This document shows positions 7,072 through 8,869 of a stretch of DNA of 8,869 nt, piece after piece. The position numbers were made by a program, and so were the translations under genes. Source of the DNA: Bacteroidia bacterium (GTDB lineage Bacteria; Bacteroidota; Bacteroidia; NS11-12g; UBA9320); assembly GCA_013042025.1 (NCBI GenBank), contig JABDQY010000040.1, forward strand, positions 1 to 8,869, given 5' to 3'. Numbering within the stretch: the first letter of the stretch is position 1; every line of letters begins with the position of its first letter. The notes under the pieces are model-generated. The model was given only the letters and a program-made list of their open reading frames with translations. It was not told the DNA's origin and searched no databases.

Positions 7072-7485
7072 ATGAAAAAAATAATAATCATAGCAATAGT
7101 CGGGATTGCAGCTTGTTTAGCATTTATACTACCTAGCACAAACAATAACCAGGGTATAACATTTACATCTTCTTCTTTTGATGAATCTTTAGAAGAAGCT
7201 AAGGATAACAACAAGTATGTATTTTTAGATATCTCTACCAGCTGGTGCGGATATTGTAAAAAAATGAAATCAAAGACCTATACTTCAAAAGAAGTTGGAG
7301 ATTTTATGAATGGAAAATACATTAGCATTTCTATTGATGCTGAAAAAGGTAATGGTCCTGAAATAGCAAAAAAATACAAGGTTAAAGCATACCCTACTCA
7401 AGTTATACTGGATGGTGAAGGAAAGGTTGTCGCTAAAAATGTTGGATACCTAAATCCAAAAGGTTTGCTAAAATTTGTGCAGTAG
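7072..7485 (+). CDS. Exported or membrane-anchored thioredoxin-fold protein
   Basis: Thiol-disulfide oxidoreductase-like protein of the thioredoxin fold, expected on the periplasmic side. It is 137 aa. The N-terminus MKKIIIIAIVGIAACLAFIL is a signal peptide or uncleaved anchor. IAAC (12-15) formally fits a lipobox, but the hydrophobic stretch continues past Cys15, so a lipoprotein is uncertain. The mature domain has FDESLEEAKDNNKYVFLDIS, the active site WCGYCK (Cys59, Cys62) and the cis-proline region AYPTQ (Pro108). The CGYC motif with the following KKMKSKTY resembles the DsbD C-terminal domain and thioredoxin_7/DUF255-type proteins more than classical WCGPC thioredoxins. The partner and direction (reduction or oxidation) cannot be told from sequence. 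It follows the sigma/anti-sigma pair by 39 bases and converges with the next gene. Confidence 0.88.
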   Translation: MKKIIIIAIVGIAACLAFILPSTNNNQGITFTSSSFDESLEEAKDNNKYVFLDISTSWCGYCKKMKSKTYTSKEVGDFMNGKYISISIDAEKGNGPEIAKKYKVKAYPTQVILDGEGKVVAKNVGYLNPKGLLKFVQ

Positions 7486-7530
7486 TTAAAACTAACAATT
7501 TTTATAAAAAAGCAGTATAAAAAGCTGACA
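7486..7530 (+). other. Convergent intergenic spacer, no gene
   Basis: AT-rich 45-base gap between two convergent genes. It holds the perfect 12-base palindrome TTTTTATAAAAA (7499-7510) and a near-direct repeat, TATAAAAAAGC (7503-7513) and TATAAAAAGC (7516-7525). A terminator would be expected here for both genes, but no GC-containing hairpin is present, so I do not call one. Confidence 0.4.
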
Positions 7531-8343
7531 TTAATTCTCCTTACCAACCATTTCCAACTCTACACCTCCATAAGCTGAAGCTATTTCACTAAAACTACTC
7601 CAGTAACTTCCATAGATCTTTGATGCTTTAGATAGCAACAACAAATCTACCAATGCAGACTCAATATGTGCAGGTTTGTTTCTTCTTAAACCTACAGGGA
7701 AATGTACAATGCTTGAACCAAATTTTTTCTTGAGGTGATTTAATTCTTTAAGGCTATCCGTACACACATATACTTTCGAATTTGCCTTTGCTATTTCTTT
7801 CTCAATACTTTGTGTAAATGCTTCAATAGTGCTGGTTTCAGTTGAAATCTGATTGTCTCCACGTCGGATATGAACACCTACAAAATGCGAACCCAATTTA
7901 TTTAATCTTTGCTCTATTTTTTTGGTTATGGAGTCTTGAGGGATCAAATAAGCGAGGTGACTCTCATCCCCATAAAATTGCTCACAGGTATCAATGTATA
8001 CTGTTTCAAAATCTTGAATTAACTTTACAAAATCACTTTTGATTTTCTTAATGCTTCGGATTTCAGAATCACCGATTTGAATTTGAAAATCGCTGCCATA
8101 GTTCTTATAATATGCTTTGCGTCTTCGTAAGCCCAATCGGTTAAACTTCGAAATATATCGTTTCTCAACAATTTTAACACCTTCAATGGGCTTAAATAAT
8201 TGATGGTAAGAACAGTTGAATTCGAGTCGATTAATCCATATCACTTCAACCTCATTTCTAAGTCGTTTAGATAAAGCAACACATGAGGCCAATACCCGCA
8301 TTCGGTTCCCTAAACCCCCATTTGCTTTTATTACAACTCTCAT
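7531..8343 (-). CDS. Fucosyltransferase-like glycosyltransferase (HxRRGD family)
   Basis: Predicted glycosyltransferase of the fucosyltransferase superfamily (alpha-1,2/alpha-1,6/O-FucT and NodZ relatives), presumably using GDP-fucose on a surface glycan or glycoprotein. The 270-aa protein opens with ANGGLGNRMRVLASCVAL (7-24), the family's N-terminal glycine-rich loop. Motif I, VGVHIRRGD (155-163), contains the arginines thought to contact the nucleotide sugar diphosphate. VYVCTDS (191-197) and GSYWSSFSEIASAYGG (245-260) correspond to the later conserved motifs. No membrane segment or signal peptide is seen, fitting a cytoplasmic enzyme. It stands alone on the minus strand, with no other polysaccharide genes nearby, so the acceptor is unknown. 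The start at 8343 places the glycine-rich loop at the usual distance from the N-terminus and has AAAAAAGAG just upstream. Fucose as donor is inferred from the motifs; a related deoxy sugar is possible. Confidence 0.8.
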   Translation of the reverse strand: MRVVIKANGGLGNRMRVLASCVALSKRLRNEVEVIWINRLEFNCSYHQLFKPIEGVKIVEKRYISKFNRLGLRRRKAYYKNYGSDFQIQIGDSEIRSIKKIKSDFVKLIQDFETVYIDTCEQFYGDESHLAYLIPQDSITKKIEQRLNKLGSHFVGVHIRRGDNQISTETSTIEAFTQSIEKEIAKANSKVYVCTDSLKELNHLKKKFGSSIVHFPVGLRRNKPAHIESALVDLLLLSKASKIYGSYWSSFSEIASAYGGVELEMVGKEN

Positions 8344-8379
8344 CTCTTTTTTACACTACAAATTAGCGTTCTATTTTAT

Positions 8380-8387
8380 TACCTTTG
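8380..8387 (+). promoter_or_regulatory. Bacteroidota -7 box before ileS
   Basis: TACCTTTG matches TAnnTTTG exactly and lies 21 bases before the ileS ATG at 8409. No clear TTG -33 element is found at the usual spacing. It sits in the 65-base divergent region shared with the minus-strand glycosyltransferase gene. Confidence 0.55.
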
Positions 8388-8408
8388 CCCACTTTATTTA
8401 AACAAACT

Positions 8409-8869
8409 ATGTCATCAATGGCAAACGCCAATAAATATAAGCAATACAAGCAACTGGACATACCTAGCACTGAAAAGGATGTTTTAAAGTTTTGGAAAGA
8501 AAACAATGTTTTTGCCAAAAGTGTTGATAACAGAGACCAAAGCAAGTCATTTGTTTTTTATGAAGGACCTCCATCTGCGAATGGAATGCCTGGTATTCAC
8601 CACGTAATTAGTCGTTCTATAAAAGATGTTTTTTGTAGATACAAAACGCTCCAAGGATTTAAAGTTGCACGAAAAGCAGGGTGGGATACTCATGGTTTAC
8701 CCATTGAATTGCAAGTAGAAAAGTCTCTTGGAATAACTAAAGAAGATATCGGTAAATCAATAAGTGTTGAAGAATACAACGCTGCTTGCAGAAAAGACGT
8801 TTTAAAATTCAAGGACAAATGGGACGATCTCACTGAAAAAATTGGTTATTGGGTCGATTTAGATAACCC
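8409..8869 (+). CDS. ileS: Isoleucyl-tRNA synthetase, N-terminal part (continues past window end)
   Basis: Class I aminoacyl-tRNA synthetase that charges tRNA-Ile with isoleucine. Only the first 153 codons plus two bases are present; the frame is open at the window edge. The protein begins MSSMANANKYKQYKQLDIPS, then TEKDVLKFWKENNVF (21-35), the usual synthetase N-terminal helix. The nucleotide-binding segment YEGPPSANGMPGIHHV (51-66) holds the HIGH-equivalent as GIHH, where many enzymes have HYGH or HVGH. GWDTHGLPIE (91-100) is the conserved IleRS/ValRS Rossmann motif, and the DDLTEKIGYWVDLD stretch (139-152) follows as in IleRS. The Bacteroidota enzyme is usually the large, eukaryote-like form of over 1,000 aa, so most of the gene (editing domain, KMSKS loop, anticodon domain) lies outside. 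ATG 8409 was chosen; the in-frame ATG at 8418 is an alternative with little effect. Confidence 0.94.
   Translation, partial: MSSMANANKYKQYKQLDIPSTEKDVLKFWKENNVFAKSVDNRDQSKSFVFYEGPPSANGMPGIHHVISRSIKDVFCRYKTLQGFKVARKAGWDTHGLPIELQVEKSLGITKEDIGKSISVEEYNAACRKDVLKFKDKWDDLTEKIGYWVDLDN

Noticed and set aside
7108..7119. Lipobox IAAC in the thioredoxin-like protein as proof of a lipoprotein
   Set aside because: The residues after Cys15 stay hydrophobic (LAFIL) rather than forming a polar tether, so a plain signal or anchor is equally likely.
7842..8042. Plus-strand open frame opposite the glycosyltransferase
   Set aside because: Shadow frame within a well-supported gene; its product has no recognisable features.
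8359..8366. Minus-strand -7 box for the glycosyltransferase gene (TAATTTG)
   Set aside because: One base shorter than TAnnTTTG and without a TTG upstream; not strong enough to annotate.

Overview
This AT-rich window looks like chromosomal DNA of a Bacteroidota bacterium, probably in or near the Flavobacteriales. Three things point there. The amidase ends in a type IX secretion (Por) C-terminal sorting domain. Several genes are preceded by the Bacteroidota -7 promoter box TAnnTTTG, and Shine-Dalgarno sequences are essentially absent. The signal peptidase I, Fmt and IleRS proteins have the sequence style of this phylum. No mobile elements, CRISPR arrays, rRNA or tRNA genes were found. Coding density is very high and no gap exceeds about 90 bases.

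Layout on the + strand: signal peptidase I (13-1296) is followed after one base by methionyl-tRNA formyltransferase (1298-2245). A secreted zinc amidase of the PGRP/Ami_2 family carrying a type IX sorting tail follows (about 2265-3584). Next is a 12-TM RND/MMPL-type exporter (3674-6136) behind its own good promoter. Then comes a compact set: an ECF-like sigma factor (6181-6768), a short soluble zinc-finger anti-sigma-like protein (6772-7032), and an exported or membrane-anchored thioredoxin-fold protein (7072-7485). A single minus-strand gene (7531-8343) encodes a fucosyltransferase-like enzyme. It converges on the thioredoxin gene and diverges from ileS, whose first 153 codons (from 8409) close the window.

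Functionally, lepB and fmt form a housekeeping pair for protein export and translation initiation. The amidase would reach the cell surface or medium through Sec and then the type IX system, and would act on peptidoglycan. The sigma factor, the H-x3-C-x2-C zinc-finger protein and the CGYC thioredoxin form the most suggestive unit. Their order recalls thiol-redox sigma/anti-sigma systems such as SigR-RsrA-TrxA, but a redox role here is inference. Otherwise the window is mostly ordinary core genome. I do not see clear evidence of a wholly new system.
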